A stretch of 64,000 nt of DNA from Ceriagrion tenellum (GCA_963169105.1 OY720634.1:154263584-154327583); one strand, 5' to 3'. Counted from the first letter of the stretch, positions 11,265-21,618 are shown. Notes: a model not told the origin generated them from the letters alone. Numbers and translations are program-made.

Positions 11265-11934
11265 ACAATTATGTATTAATGAGCGAAACATTTTGACTGT
11301 GCCTACCCCGAAAGGGAACGGCGTAATTGGTATACATGTATGTTATCTACTTAAACTAAATATAGAAATACATGGCTTAAGGAGGTTTTACTGTATTAGG
11401 TTTGCAATTCTATGCTGCTATCCAATTCACCACAATCTGCAACGCACTGAAACCATCAGCTTCACCACATCAAATATAAACATAGGTAGTATTGCTAATA
11501 CTCGCGTGTTTGCCACTAAGATTCGCCCGAATTAACTACACTATAATATTAAACGATTGAACCACTAATTCCATAAACCCAAACGTGCATCTTAAAAAAA
11601 TATATGGGAGTAGTAGCACTATACTACTCAATGGTACTGCATTGATGATCATTATCGTAGATTTTTGTATTTGTTTTTCTCCGAAATAATTGATGAAAAA
11701 ATCACTTTGTTACTGGTAGTTATGGATAAGAAATTATTATTAACATTCTTATCATGTTTTTTTAAAGGACGCCCCGGCTACTCCCGAGGTGTTTGCAGAC
11801 TTATTAAACTTATTTAAATAGATATTTTAATAGATACAGTCAACTTATTAAAAAACAAAACATTGGGGTATATACTCAATGGTTTCCCTACTTTATATAC
11901 ACATTTGTAATTGTTAATACTCAGCGCCATTTCG
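11265..11934. other. AT-rich stretch without recognised gene
   Basis: Nothing is recognised on either strand. The short open frame at 11215-11535 begins inside the LINE relic and shows no motif. A short GC-rich block near 11770-11790 is the only compositional break. Confidence 0.5.
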
Positions 11935-14080
11935 GACCGACTTTCTCTTTTCTGCCTCCCTCCAGGCCGCCTCCCACCGATCCGTCTCTCTCTAGTTTGC
12001 AGCTTTTCATTCAGCCTCCCTCATTTCCGCCTCCTTCAGATCCGCATCCCTCCATTCCGCCTCCCTCCGTTCCGCCTCCCTCCGTTCCGCCTCCCTCCGA
12101 TCCGCATCCCTCCGATCCGCATCCCTCCTTTCCGCCACCCTCCGATCCGCATCCCTCCGTTCCGCCACCCTCCGATCCGCATCCCCCCTTTCCGCCTCCC
12201 TCCGATCCGCCTTCCTCCGAACTGATTTCCTCCGATCCGTATCCATCTTTTCCGCCTCCCTCCATTCCGCCTCCCTCCTTTCCGCCTCCCTACAATTTCC
12301 TCCCTCCGATCTGCCTACCTCCAATCCGCCTCTTTCCGATCTGCCTCCCTCCATTCCTCCACCCTCCGATCCGCATCCCCCCTTTCCGCCTCCCTCCGAT
12401 CCGCCTTCCTCCGAACTGATTTCCTCCGATCCGTATCCATCTTTTCCGCCTCCCTCCATTCCGCCTACTTCCATTCCGCATCCCTACAATTTCCTCCCTC
12501 CGATCTGCCTACCTCCAATCCGCCTCTTTCCGATCTGCCTCCCTCCATTCCTCCACCCTCCGATCCGCATCCCCCCTTTCCGCCTCCCTCCGATCCGCCT
12601 TCCTCCGAACTGATTTCCTCCGATCCGTATCCATCTTTTCCGCCTCCCTCCATTCCGCCTCCCTCCTTTCCGCCTCCCTACAATTTCCTCCCTCCGATCT
12701 GCCTACCTCCAATCCGCCTCTTTCCGATCTGCCTCCCTCCGTTATAATTCCCTCCGATCCGTCTCTGTCTGTTCCGCCTCCCTCCGATCCTCCTCCTTCC
12801 GTTCCGCCACCCTCCAATCCACCTCCCTCCATTCCGCATCCCACCGATCCGCCTCCCTCCGATCCGCCTACCTCCAATCTGCCTCCTTTCAATCCGCCTC
12901 CCCTCGATCCGCTTCCCTCCGATCTGCATCCCTCCGTTCCGCCTCCCTCTGTTCCGAATCCCTCCGATTCGCCTCCCTCCGATCCAAATTCCTCCGATCC
13001 GATTCTGTCTGTTCCGACTCCCTCCATTTCGCAACCTTACAATCTTCCTCCCTCCTATCCGCCTACCTGAATTCCGTATCGTTCCGTCTCCCTCCGATCC
13101 GCCTCTCTCCTTTTCGTCTTCCTTCGTTCCGCCTCCCTCCGTTCCGTCTCCCTCTGATCTGCCTTACTCCGATCCGCCTCCCTCCGATTAAATTCCCTCC
13201 GATCCGTCTCTGTCTGTTCCGCCTCCCTCCATTCCGCCTCCCTACATTCCGCATCCTTACAATCTTCCTCCCTCCGATCCACCTCCCTCCGATCCGCCTC
13301 CTTCCGATCTGCCTCCCTCCGATCCGCCTTCATCCGATTCGCCTCCCTCCGATCCGCCTCCTTCCGATCCGCCTCCCTCCATTCCGCCTCCCCCCGATCC
13401 GCATCCCTCTATTCCGTCTCCCTCCGATCCGCCTGCCTCGGATCCGCCTCCCTCCGATCCTCCTCCCTTCGATCCACCTCCCTCCGATCCGCCTACCTCC
13501 TTTCCGCTTCCCTCCATTCCGCCTCCCTCCGTTCCGTCTCCTTCCGATCTGCCTTACTCCGATCCGGCTCCCTCCGATCTAATTCCTTCCGATCCGCCTC
13601 CCTCCGATCCTCCTCCCTTCGATCCACCTCCCTCCGATCCGCCTACCTCCTTTCCGCTTCCCTCCATTCCGCCTCCCTCCGTTCCGTCTCCTTCCGATCT
13701 GCCTTACTCCGATCCGCCTCCCTCCGATCTAATTCCTTCCGATCCGAATCCCTCCATTTCGCCTCCCTCCGATCCGCCTCCCTCCGATCCGCCTCCCTCC
13801 GATCCGCCTCCCTCCGATCCGCCTCCCTCCATTCCTCCTTACTCCGATCCGCATCCCTCCATTTCGCCTCCCTACGATCCGCCTCCCTATGATCCGCCTC
13901 CCTCCGATCCGCCTCCCTCCGATCCGCCTCCCTCCATTCCTCCTTACTCCGATCCGCATCCCTCCATTCCACCTCCCTCCGATCCTCCTCCCTCAGATCC
14001 GCCTCCCTCCGATCCTCCTCCCTCCGATCCTCCTCTCTCCGATCCGCCTCCCTCCGATCCGCATTCCTCCGATCCGCGGG
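11935..14080. repeat. 2.1-kb minisatellite, 15-bp unit GATCCGCCTCCCTCC
   Basis: About 140 tandem copies of a 15-base unit close to GATCCGCCTCCCTCC fill this interval with few breaks. Substitutions fall mostly at fixed unit positions (GATCC to ATTCC, GTTCC or TTTCC; GCCTC to GCATC or GTCTC). Higher-order repeats are visible: a segment starting ACTGATTTCC at 12221, 12415 and 12609 (194-bp period); one starting TCCTCCCTTC at 13461 and 13611 (150 bp, ten units); and one near 13831 and 13936 (105 bp, seven units). The plus strand is strongly C-rich and the minus strand has many runs like GGAGGGAGGCGG. Because 15 is a multiple of 3, long open frames appear in several frames of both strands; these are artefacts. 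Confidence 0.95.
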
Positions 14081-14085
14081 AAGTT

Positions 14086-14395
14086 TTTATAATCAACTGA
14101 AGATATTCATCGTGCGAGACCTGCTATTAAAATGACTCGAACGTAAAGTGTTTATTTTTTATGTAAATGTACGCAGTTAGTAAAGCGGTATTATTCGTAA
14201 GCTGGTTGGTGATAATGTTATGACGTGGATGAAATTCTGTTCCGAATCATAATTCATATTGTCATCGATTCGCTTCATAAAGTTCATGCCTGAGATTGGG
14301 ATTTGTATTTGATAATCTTAAATATATCGTATGCGTATTTGCATTTGATAAGTGATAAAATGAATATTATCATTGTCAAATTAATATTATAACTG
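14086..14395. other. AT-rich spacer
   Basis: Nothing recognised. It contains repeated TTTGATAAT/TTTGATAAG-like words near 14305-14355. Confidence 0.4.
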
Positions 14396-14505
14396 CCACA
14401 AATTTGACTTTTTCTTACTGTTGATTATTGTTGTTATTGGTTTTATTATATATTTTTGCATTATTTCTTATTTTCTGTTTATTTAAACCCATTCGAATGG
14501 CCGTA
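14396..14505 (+). repeat. LINE 3' UTR fragment, copy 1
   Basis: This stretch closely matches 14997-15100, including TATTTTTGCATTATTTCTTA and TATTTAAACCCATT. In the second copy the same sequence follows a LINE C-terminal coding remnant, which identifies it as 3' untranslated sequence. Confidence 0.65.
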
Positions 14506-14639
14506 CATTGGCCTAGATTCTCAACTATTACGACGGAAATTGATGCCATATCTGAATTAATATTTAATTGATTAGGGATTGTAAGTGATGAAATAATAGT
14601 CGAATAAGGCAAGTCATAAAATGGTTATTAAAATCAATT

Positions 14640-15150
14640 TCTTTTTTGCCATAGTCCGGCATCGCGTGCCCTCGAAATTCCATTGTCCCTAGGACTCTTG
14701 CATCTCCCCCATCGCCGGTTGATTTCCGACCTGAAATTCCTTCACTCTATCATGAACGGGTCACTCCGCTCTGAACATCTTCTCTCCTGTTTTTCACTCC
14801 GCATCCCCTCTGCCCGCACCACTCGCGATATAAATCTGTTTCACACACCCAAATTCCGTCTATCCGCCTCCCAACGTTCCATTTTATACTGCCCACCTTC
14901 ATTTTTTAATACCCTTGCCAACAGTCACCTTACCCTTGACCTTTTCTCCTCACGCAACATCCAAAAAGACGCATTGTGTCCTCGTCTTCTTCCCTGCCAC
15001 AAAATTGACTTTGTCTTGCTGTTAATTATTGTTGTTATTGGTTTTACTATATATTTTTGCATTATTTCTTACTTTTTGTTATTTAAACCCATTGTAATGG
15101 CCCTAGTTGCTGTTTTTGGCGTTTATAAGTAATAAATTAATATATAATAA
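14640..15150 (+). pseudogene. LINE C-terminus with 3' UTR, copy 2
   Basis: The frame starting near 14683 encodes LGLLHLPHRRLISDLKFLHS, IMNGSLRSEHLL, then IPSARTTRDINLFHTPKFR. This is the C-terminal block found after the RT in jockey/CR1-type LINEs (L-L-L--RR---D--FL-K---G). Coding similarity ends near 14965 and the 3' UTR described for 14396-14505 follows, ending near 15145 at an ATAAATTAATATATAATAAA-like tail. Only the C-terminus is present (5' truncation). The stop used by the current open frame lies inside the UTR and is not the original one. Confidence 0.7.
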
Positions 15151-15543
15151 ATTAAAGGAGCCTCTTGATATTCAGGAAATCAAAAGGCGATTTTGATTGG
15201 CTGAATAAGATTAAGGAAATAGACTGCAGAACCGATAGATTTAAGATGTCATTTTTTCCACGAACAATAAGGGATCATAATATTAATGACAGATCAGTTC
15301 TAGGACACTGACTAGGTTAAATAGGTTTTTTCAGTAGTTCTAAATGTCTGAACATGAATAGTAGATACTGACCTCGCATGCAATCTCCGGCATGATATAC
15401 TCCTGCATATCTTAGTACCTTGTAGTGCTATACATTTGTCACATTGATAATACTAATCAGTAGTTGTATCGCGTTAACGCGCGCGGGTCTGATTGAACTG
15501 GGATGAGTGCTGCATGCATGGTGTGGAATCACCCCGTGCCACA

Positions 15544-15550
15544 CGCCCTA
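15544..15550. repeat. 7-bp target duplication, left (nested LINE)
   Basis: CGCCCTA, repeated at 16133-16139 on the other side of the minus-strand LINE. Confidence 0.75.
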
Positions 15551-16132
15551 CATCTACATCTACGTCATACCCTGCAAGCCACCAAAAGAGTGTGTGGCAG
15601 GGGGTGCTTCCACACCAGGCATGCATGAATTATACGGCAGAACACCGAAACTACATTGAAACCAGCGTACCACACATGCAACGGGCCAATTAAAAATGTA
15701 CTAACCAAGAAGCATTCCATCGTCACTCGGTCCAACATGCAAGGGGTACAAGGACTACTACTACAGATTCAAAATATCATGCATCAAAAGGAACATCAAT
15801 ATTAACGTCATGCAGAAATAAGAACGTAAAAAATATAAAGAAAAAGATCTATAGTCTAGCTAATGTCACTGTTTACACTATTCATGACGACGGTCACAGC
15901 TCTTATGGTCCCGAATGGTACGCGGAAAAAATAACATTTTATACCTATCGGTTCTACAATCTATCTCTCTAATTTTATAGGCGCGATATAATCTGGCGTA
16001 GTACGAGGGGATTAATAGTATGTTTTTCACGTCGCTAAATAAATGATTTTCCTGAAATTTAGCTAAGAAGTTCAGCCTATAATTTAATCTATGCAGTGAT
16101 AGCGATTCCCATCCCAATTCTTCTAACAATCC
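15551..16132 (-). pseudogene. CR1/L2-like LINE subfamily A1, 5' truncated, nested in A2
   Basis: The minus strand gives GLLEELGWESLSLHRLNYRL, VKNILLIPSYYARLYRAYKI, REIDCRTDRYKMLFFPRTIR and a stop, the C-terminal end shared by all A1 copies here. The tail CATCTACATCTACGTCATAC at its left is the reverse of the A1 3' end. The 5' truncation at 16132 falls exactly at the right CGCCCTA duplication, as expected for target-primed reverse transcription. Inactive. Confidence 0.85.
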
Positions 16133-16139
16133 CGCCCTA
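16133..16139. repeat. 7-bp target duplication, right (nested LINE)
   Basis: CGCCCTA, same as 15544-15550. Confidence 0.75.
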
Positions 16140-16241
16140 AAGGTGGCTTCCACGGTATTTCGTAGATGTAGATGATTCGATTGTCACGCCGAGAGGTGCT
16201 GTAGTGCTCGCCTCAACTACAGCCCCCCCCTTCCCTCTTTT

Positions 16242-16647
16242 GGCTTGTGCGATGAGTCGATTCATCGAATTCATCGACGATGATTTTAGTCATCGCGTTG
16301 CGATGAACCGCGTCAATGACAATGAATGTCATCGATCATCGACGTCGATGAGCTGATAAATAAACTGACGTAAATGAGTCGAAGAATTCATCGATGTAGA
16401 CGAGTCAATGAATCCATCCTCATTAGCTGATAATTATTTTTGTTGCGTTGCCCGCCCGTGCCTATCCCTCTCTTACCATCGACGATGAATGAATTCATCG
16501 ACTTATCGAGGTCGGTGAGTTCATCGACTCATCGACGGCGATGAATTCATCGACTCATCGTCGTTGATGACAATCATCGAAACCGAATCATCTCGATGAT
16601 TTTTTTTCATCGACCCTCGATGGGCAAATTCGTTCATCGCACAAGCC
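16242..16647. mobile_element. Fold-back element built from CATCGA words
   Basis: Terminal inverted repeats GGCTTGTGCGATGA (16242-16255) and TCATCGCACAAGCC (16634-16647) are perfect over 14 bases. Inside, words such as CATCGACGATGAATTCATCG and CATCGACTCATCGACG recur on both strands, so much of the interior can pair with itself. Pyrimidine-rich sequence (CCCTTCCCTCTTTT left, CCCTCCCCTCTTTG right) flanks both ends and could be a diverged target duplication. No coding frame. Most likely a non-autonomous DNA transposon. Confidence 0.6.
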
Positions 16648-16711
16648 CCCTCCCCTCTTTGTCCGTTCGTCTCCCCCACCCCCTCCTCTCCACTCCCTCG
16701 CCCTTAAACTG

Positions 16712-18306
16712 AAGCCCGTTTGACACGGTCCTATATATTGGCCAATCCATTGGATTGTGGCATGCTTGACACACATCAATTTCCAGCCCAATTTCAATAC
16801 CACAGTCTCCCCGACAATTTCTCCCCCAATATTGGCACTTCGAGCCAGTTCTATTTTCTACCGGCCAATCTCCAATCAGAAGTTAGCTTTGCCGTGTCCT
16901 AGTGACAAAAACAAGAAGCTCTTAGCTAAACATCCGGGTATTTGGGAACAAAGTGCATTTGTACCGGAATCAAGTGATGTGAAGAGGAAGTCAATGCGGG
17001 TTTTCCACCGGGTCAGGTTGTCCATGTCTGCCGACGTTTCGATGACCGAGTTGCTCATCGTCTTCAGGGCATGTGGGCAGAGTGATGTGAAGGTTTTATC
17101 GTTTTATATGTTAGATAAGGAGGACGAAATGTGGACGAAAGAAGTAATAGTATATTATATTTTCAATGTCCGATTCTGTCTCGGTCTATTACATATTAGC
17201 GCTTCGAGATGTTCTTTCTTTATATTTAGTTATGTGGCGTGCTCATGCGGAATTTGGAGAATTATTTTTTCCAATATTGGTCCCAATCACAGGGGTAGCC
17301 TTGAAGCTCTCTCCAGCGGGGAAAATTGAAGCCGAATTTTGCGCATTTAGCCATGTTGTGATTATGAAAACATTGGGTGATCCTATGCAAAAGCATTGAA
17401 ATCTGGTGACTTTCGTGGCTTTTTTGTGGTTCAGTTGTGGATGTATTTAGTCCATCGAGGATTTTAGCGAATAAAACGTGCTTGTGGCTGCCTCCAAAAT
17501 CAACACAAGTGCCGTAGCCTCACTTTTTATAGCGTAAATTGGGGAAAAAAGGAGAGTTCAGCGAGCGGCCATCTGTGCGTGAAACATGACATCGTGCTCT
17601 GCATTTGGCTGCCAAAACAGAATATATAAGACATCTAAACATCTACTAATATAATTATTGAAACTAATATTATTGTCTACTACATGTAATGCGTAATGGA
17701 CACGATCAGTGGGTTTTCGGTTTTGTTCGACTTCGTAACTGACGATATTCAAGGCATTCCTGACATAGGTACGTCATTACGTCCATTTGTGATAAACGGA
17801 GACAAATATAAGCTTTGGAACTTTTATTTATACACACGAGTTTCCCCAACGATATTTGCATGCAGTATTCATGGGAAATGGGAGGTTTTCTGTAAGTATT
17901 AAGTTTCCAATGGCTTCGTAGCAGACGATATTGTAGGCATATGTTATTTTCTCTATTGCTACGAACTGTCGCGAATTGAAGAATCAAAGCAAGCATTATT
18001 TTAAGGCACAAAGGTTAGTATTAATATATAAATACATTTCACGTGTTATATTAGCTCCTGGGTCCCGTATTCGATAATAATTGTACCGCTAAAATACACG
18101 GAGTTAAATGGAAGAAGGCAATGTTTTCATAGAACATGGCCAAAGCGCAAGGCTGGTGGCTTCATTTTTCTCGCGTAAGGTTACTCCTGCGGTCCCAATA
18201 TCGATGCTTCTTATGCGGAACATATCGTCCAATTTTCCAGCCGATATTGTGCCGAATAATCGTGCCAATTTATTGGCCAATATATTGGGCCGTGTCAAAC
18301 GGGCTT
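16712..18306. mobile_element. 1.6-kb DNA transposon with 42-bp terminal inverted repeats
   Basis: The left end starts AAGCCCGTTTGACACGG. The reverse complement of the right end starts with the same 17 bases, and the match continues to 42 bases with 38 identical, including TATATTGGCCAAT. The target duplication could not be settled. The interior holds no complete transposase, but a short THAP-like start lies at 17586. TIR sequence and size do not match a family I can name with confidence. Confidence 0.75.
17586..17654 (+). pseudogene. Possible THAP-domain first exon fragment
   Basis: An ATG opens a 22-codon frame starting MTSCSAFGCQNRIYKTSKHL. THAP zinc fingers typically begin M-x-x-C-x-x-x-x-C-x-N-R, and THAP domains occur in P-like and other transposases. 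The second half of the finger (the FP block and the C-x-x-H pair) is not visible downstream in any frame, so this is at most an exon or fragment. Its position inside the TIR element favours a transposase remnant over a host gene, but the short length means chance is possible. Confidence 0.35.
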
Positions 18307-18339
18307 AATACTGTGCTTCGAATCGTATGATGTTTGACC

Positions 18340-19131
18340 ACGAGAGAGATAAAAGGAAGAGGTGGGTGGGTGGGTGAAAGAGGGGAGGGCGGAGGGAAGG
18401 GAGAGGGTGTGTGGTGATGTGCATGAGGACAGAGAGCACGTGGGGGCTTCCTCGCTCGCGAGTCAATCGCATCACGAGCGCCGCGGACGCCCATCGGCGG
18501 CGAAGATACACATCATTCGACCGCCTCGTCTCCGTCGCACGAGAGTGCTAGTGGAGTCTCTCTCTGACGAGGTGGAGGGGGGTGGGTGGGGGAGCCGGGA
18601 TGGGGTTGGATTGGGTGGGGTGGCATGGGGAGGAAGGGTATGTGTCGCGCACAGGGGAGGCGGGGGTCTGCTGCGAATTGTGGTATAACAGCCAGCACAG
18701 CCGCGGGCGACCGGACACTTCCCACTCTCTGTCCTCCGCGGCCGCTATACGTAGGAGGAGATTCGAAAGACAAGACACACGAGGAGTCCGAGAGGAGAGC
18801 AACGCTGAGAGGGGTGGCAAAAATAATCCCAGGGGTGTGAACGGTTAGGGTTTCAAGAAGACAAGAAAAAGGGTTGGAACGCTATTTTCTTCGAAAAAAA
18901 AGTAACGGTGGAGGCAACACGGCTGCATTCTTACGCGCTTCGTCGAGTTACCATCAGGTGTTGAAAACTGTCGAGTGAATGGCTGCTAGGACGAAACAAT
19001 CGCACGGTGTTTGCGTGTGATTGCACCTTAATTCTTTTCATTGGGAAAACTCTCCCTAATTGCTGGCGGCGGGGAAGCGGTAGCCGAGCGACGGGACCAC
19101 ACGAGGAATTTCGGAACACTAGCCACACCAG
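18340..19131 (+). promoter_or_regulatory. CpG-rich promoter-like region ending in a splice-donor-like site
   Basis: From about 18420 the sequence changes to GC- and CpG-rich DNA (for example CTCGCTCGCGAGTC, CGCCGCGGACGCCC and GCGGCCGCTATACG), unlike the AT-rich surroundings. A purine-rich tract with GGGTGGGTGGG-like runs lies at 18350-18420 and a second at 18570-18660. The region ends at CACCAG/GTAAGC (19126-19137), an excellent match to a 5' splice site. A 5' untranslated exon of a host gene read rightward would look like this. No coding exon was recognised further right, so the target gene is unknown. Confidence 0.35.
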
Positions 19132-19137
19132 GTAAGC
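19132..19137 (+). other. Candidate 5' splice site
   Basis: CAG/GTAAGC at the right edge of the CpG-rich block matches the eukaryotic donor consensus closely. Without a transcript it remains a guess. Confidence 0.35.
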
Positions 19138-19694
19138 AGAGCTCAACTCAGAGGTCGTTGGAAGAAGGGGTTCTTCGGACTGCAGACATCATTTGGTTTT
19201 TTATGTACAAATTGCCTTCTCGTGGCGCAGATCAACGGGGATTGAATGGGTATAAATTTATTGTTCGAGAACCGTTTGTCCTATGAAAAATGGAACAATG
19301 GTGTTCAGCTTTAAAAGACATACACCATTCAAAATTATAAACTACTGCAAACATTACATCTTGTCAAATATGTAATAGAATTAATGCTACAGTAGTTTTT
19401 TTAGTGAGAGTGATATTTTTCAATTGCAGTGGTATCAAAGAGTTTCTGGCGTAACTTTGTGGAAATATTCTGTATCCATTATGATAAGAACAAATTCACT
19501 CAGTGCCTTGAAAATGTCATTAAGTGTCGAAGCCATGGTCGGTTTGTATTATAAACAGTGTGGAAACTACTAATTAGTTATTTTATAATTATGATAGTAA
19601 TTCCCAACGTGTGAAAACATTTTCATTTTATACAGATTTATGTTTTTTATGTTTAAAATGTGGTCCGGAGTATCTTTCTACACTCTTATGACAG

Positions 19695-20380
19695 TGTACG
19701 GGATCCATATGAAGCGGGGTTGATATCGGAATAAGATCGCGTGCAGCGAAGAGGAGCTAGGTTTGTAAAATGATGCTATGATAAGTTTGCTAGTGTGTCT
19801 GGATTGTTAGAAGAATTGGGATGGGAATCGCTATCACAGCGTAGATTAAATTATAGGCTTAACCTGCTAACTAAATTTCAGGAAAAACACTTTTATGACG
19901 ACGTGAAAAACATACTATTAACCTCCTCGTACTACTGCAGACTAGATCGCGCCGATACAATTAGAGAGATAGATTGTAGAACCGATAGGTATAAAATGTC
20001 ATTTTTTCCGCGTACCATTCAGAACCATACAGCTGTGATCGTCGTCGTGAATAGTGCAAATGGTGACAGCAGCTACACTGTAGATCTTTTTCTTCATATT
20101 TTCTACGTTCTTATTTCTGCATGATGTAAATATTGATGTTCCTTTTTAAGCATGATATTTTGAATCTGTAGTAGTAGTCCTTGTACCCCGTACATGTTGG
20201 AACGATTGGCGATAGACTATTTCTTGGTCAGTAGATTTTAATGGGCGCGTTGCATGTGTGGCACGCTGGTTTAAATGTAGTTTCGGTGTTCTGCCGAATA
20301 ATTCATGCATGCCTGGTGTGGAAGCACCCCCTGCCGCACACCCTTTGGGTGGCTTGCGGGGTAGGACGTAGATGTAGACA
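19695..20380 (+). pseudogene. CR1/L2-like LINE subfamily A1, 3' fragment
   Basis: Starting at a truncated point equivalent to VWDPYEAGLISE, the frame from about 19762 to 20025 gives GLLEELGWESLSQRRLNYRL, VKNILLTSSYYCRLDRADTI and REIDCRTDRYKMSFFPRTIQ. The UTR follows, with a 3' hairpin (20329-20361) and a GTAGATGTAG tail. A stop replaces the Leu after ISE, and a TGA lies in the ARFVK-CYD region. A five-base repeat GACAG on both sides (about 19690 and 20378) may be the target duplication. Confidence 0.85.
20329..20361 (+). other. LINE 3' hairpin, subfamily A1
   Basis: CCCTGC pairs with GCGGGG around an inner ACCC/GGGT stem. One pair is G-T instead of A-T. The GTAGATGTAG tail follows directly. 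Confidence 0.55.
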
Positions 20381-20666
20381 GAATTGAGGTATAATTATAG
20401 AAATACAGTGATTGGGGAGTAAGCCTTCGTTAAAAAATTCTGGCAAAAAACATAAGCTTGCATTTCTTTTTCGTTGATGAAAAAAGTCAACATGCAGAAT
20501 TATAAATTCGATGACACACCCAATGAAGCGCGGCTGATGATGAGTCGCGTGAATGAATGAGCGGCAAGGGGCCATCGAAACAAAAGTTTCTCGGATACAT
20601 CTGCTCCTAATGTGCATTATTTTTAGATAACCAGTGGAAGTTTTGATGTATCTGGGCTAAAATACT
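20381..20666. other. Spacer, nothing recognised
   Basis: No repeat or coding signal seen between the LINE tail and the TTAA element. Confidence 0.4.
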
Positions 20667-20670
20667 TTAA
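20667..20670. repeat. TTAA target site, left, copy 1
   Basis: TTAA precedes GGTAGTCCGAGC. The same tetranucleotide follows the right end at 21228-21231. Confidence 0.7.
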
Positions 20671-21227
20671 GGTAGTCCGAGCGAAATATCGCTGTACTTA
20701 GAAACCAGTGAATCTGGTCTCATTTTAAATGAAAAATATCTTACCTATCCAATGGCACCAAAAATTCTACCCCTTATCTCATTACTTCCGGAGATATTTT
20801 CCAAAAAATACTAGCCCTTTTACAAGGGAAATGGTACGTGTATGCACTCAGGAGAGACATTATTTAAAAAATGAGGCATTTCTAACACTTAGATGTCGTA
20901 GAAAAGCTAACAGCGTGTAGTTTGTATGTTATCTCAACTATTATTGAAAATTAATCATATTCCCACCGCAGTAGGTTCTTTGGTATCACAAAAAAACCTT
21001 CCGTTTTGAAGGGGTCTCAAACGCACCGCGCGGAAAAAATGAGTCAAGTTAAAGACTCATTTAAATATTTTCATTCAATTACTTACAATTTCTGTCATAT
21101 AAAACTATATTATTGCACCATTAAAAATGCAATATTTAATTGATGTGTCCTACAGCTGGTGAAATGAAAACGTATTATTCGAATATGGTCTCTATGATGA
21201 CTAGGGAACTATCTCTCTCGGACTACT
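20671..21227. mobile_element. TTAA-flanked MITE, copy 1 (557 bp)
   Basis: The ends are GGTAGTCCGAGC and CTCGGACTACT, inverted relative to each other with one mismatch and flanked by TTAA on both sides. Nearly the whole body aligns with 36678-37231 (shared words include GGGAAATGGTACGTGTATGC and TCTGTCATATAAAACTATAT). No transposase frame. TTAA duplication is the hallmark of piggyBac-type transposition, so it is probably a non-autonomous relative mobilised by a piggyBac enzyme. Confidence 0.8.
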
Positions 21228-21231
21228 TTAA
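21228..21231. repeat. TTAA target site, right, copy 1
   Basis: Second TTAA of the pair around 20671-21227. Confidence 0.7.
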
Positions 21232-21606
21232 TTTGTGGACGATACCCTATGGTTCTGTCGCGGTGTGAAATGCATTGGTCCCAATACTCATCTCCCTCAT
21301 TTCGTAGTATAGATCAAATATAAAGACTTGTACACACCCATGGAATTTCTCTGTGAGTCAGTGCAGAGGCGTGTGGCAAGGGATGTTAGGGGACACCGGT
21401 CACGAAACCGGGAGGGTATCGGGAGACGGTAGAGGAGGATGCAATTGAGGATTTTCAAGTAAACACTTATGCAAACGGAGAGCATAAGGGTCTCACTGCG
21501 TTTTTTTTAAATTATCTCTAACAATGTGTGCGTGGAAAGAGGGATTTTTGTGCCGACAGTTTTGCTTCATTTTGTACCTCACCTTGTGCCTCATTTTTTT
21601 GCAACG
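21232..21606. other. Spacer, nothing recognised
   Basis: A possibly unique stretch. One homopolymer run of T near 21503-21510. Confidence 0.4.
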
Positions 21607-21618
21607 AGAATCTGTCAC
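21607..21618. repeat. 12-bp target duplication, left
   Basis: AGAATCTGTCAC, repeated exactly at 21825-21836. Confidence 0.75.

Larger units (their letters stand above)
15203..16173 (+). mobile_element. CR1/L2-like LINE subfamily A2, 3' fragment split by a nested LINE
   Basis: Left part: IDCRTDRFKMSFFPRTIRDH (about 15220-15280) then 3' UTR to 15550. Right part: 16140-16173, with the end of the 3' hairpin and the GTAGATGTAGATG tail. The two parts join when the minus-strand copy 15551-16132 and one CGCCCTA are removed, matching the uninterrupted A2 ends elsewhere (for example 55038-55225, opposite strand). Possible imperfect flanking repeats (TTTTGATTG near 15195 and ATTCGATTG at 16173) would mark its own target duplication. 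Confidence 0.75.

Noticed and set aside
11911..13972. Long repetitive open frames on both strands with Pro/Arg- or Gly/Ser/Glu-rich peptides
   Set aside because: They arise because the 15-base repeat unit is a multiple of three. They occur in several frames of both strands at once and have no independent coding signal.
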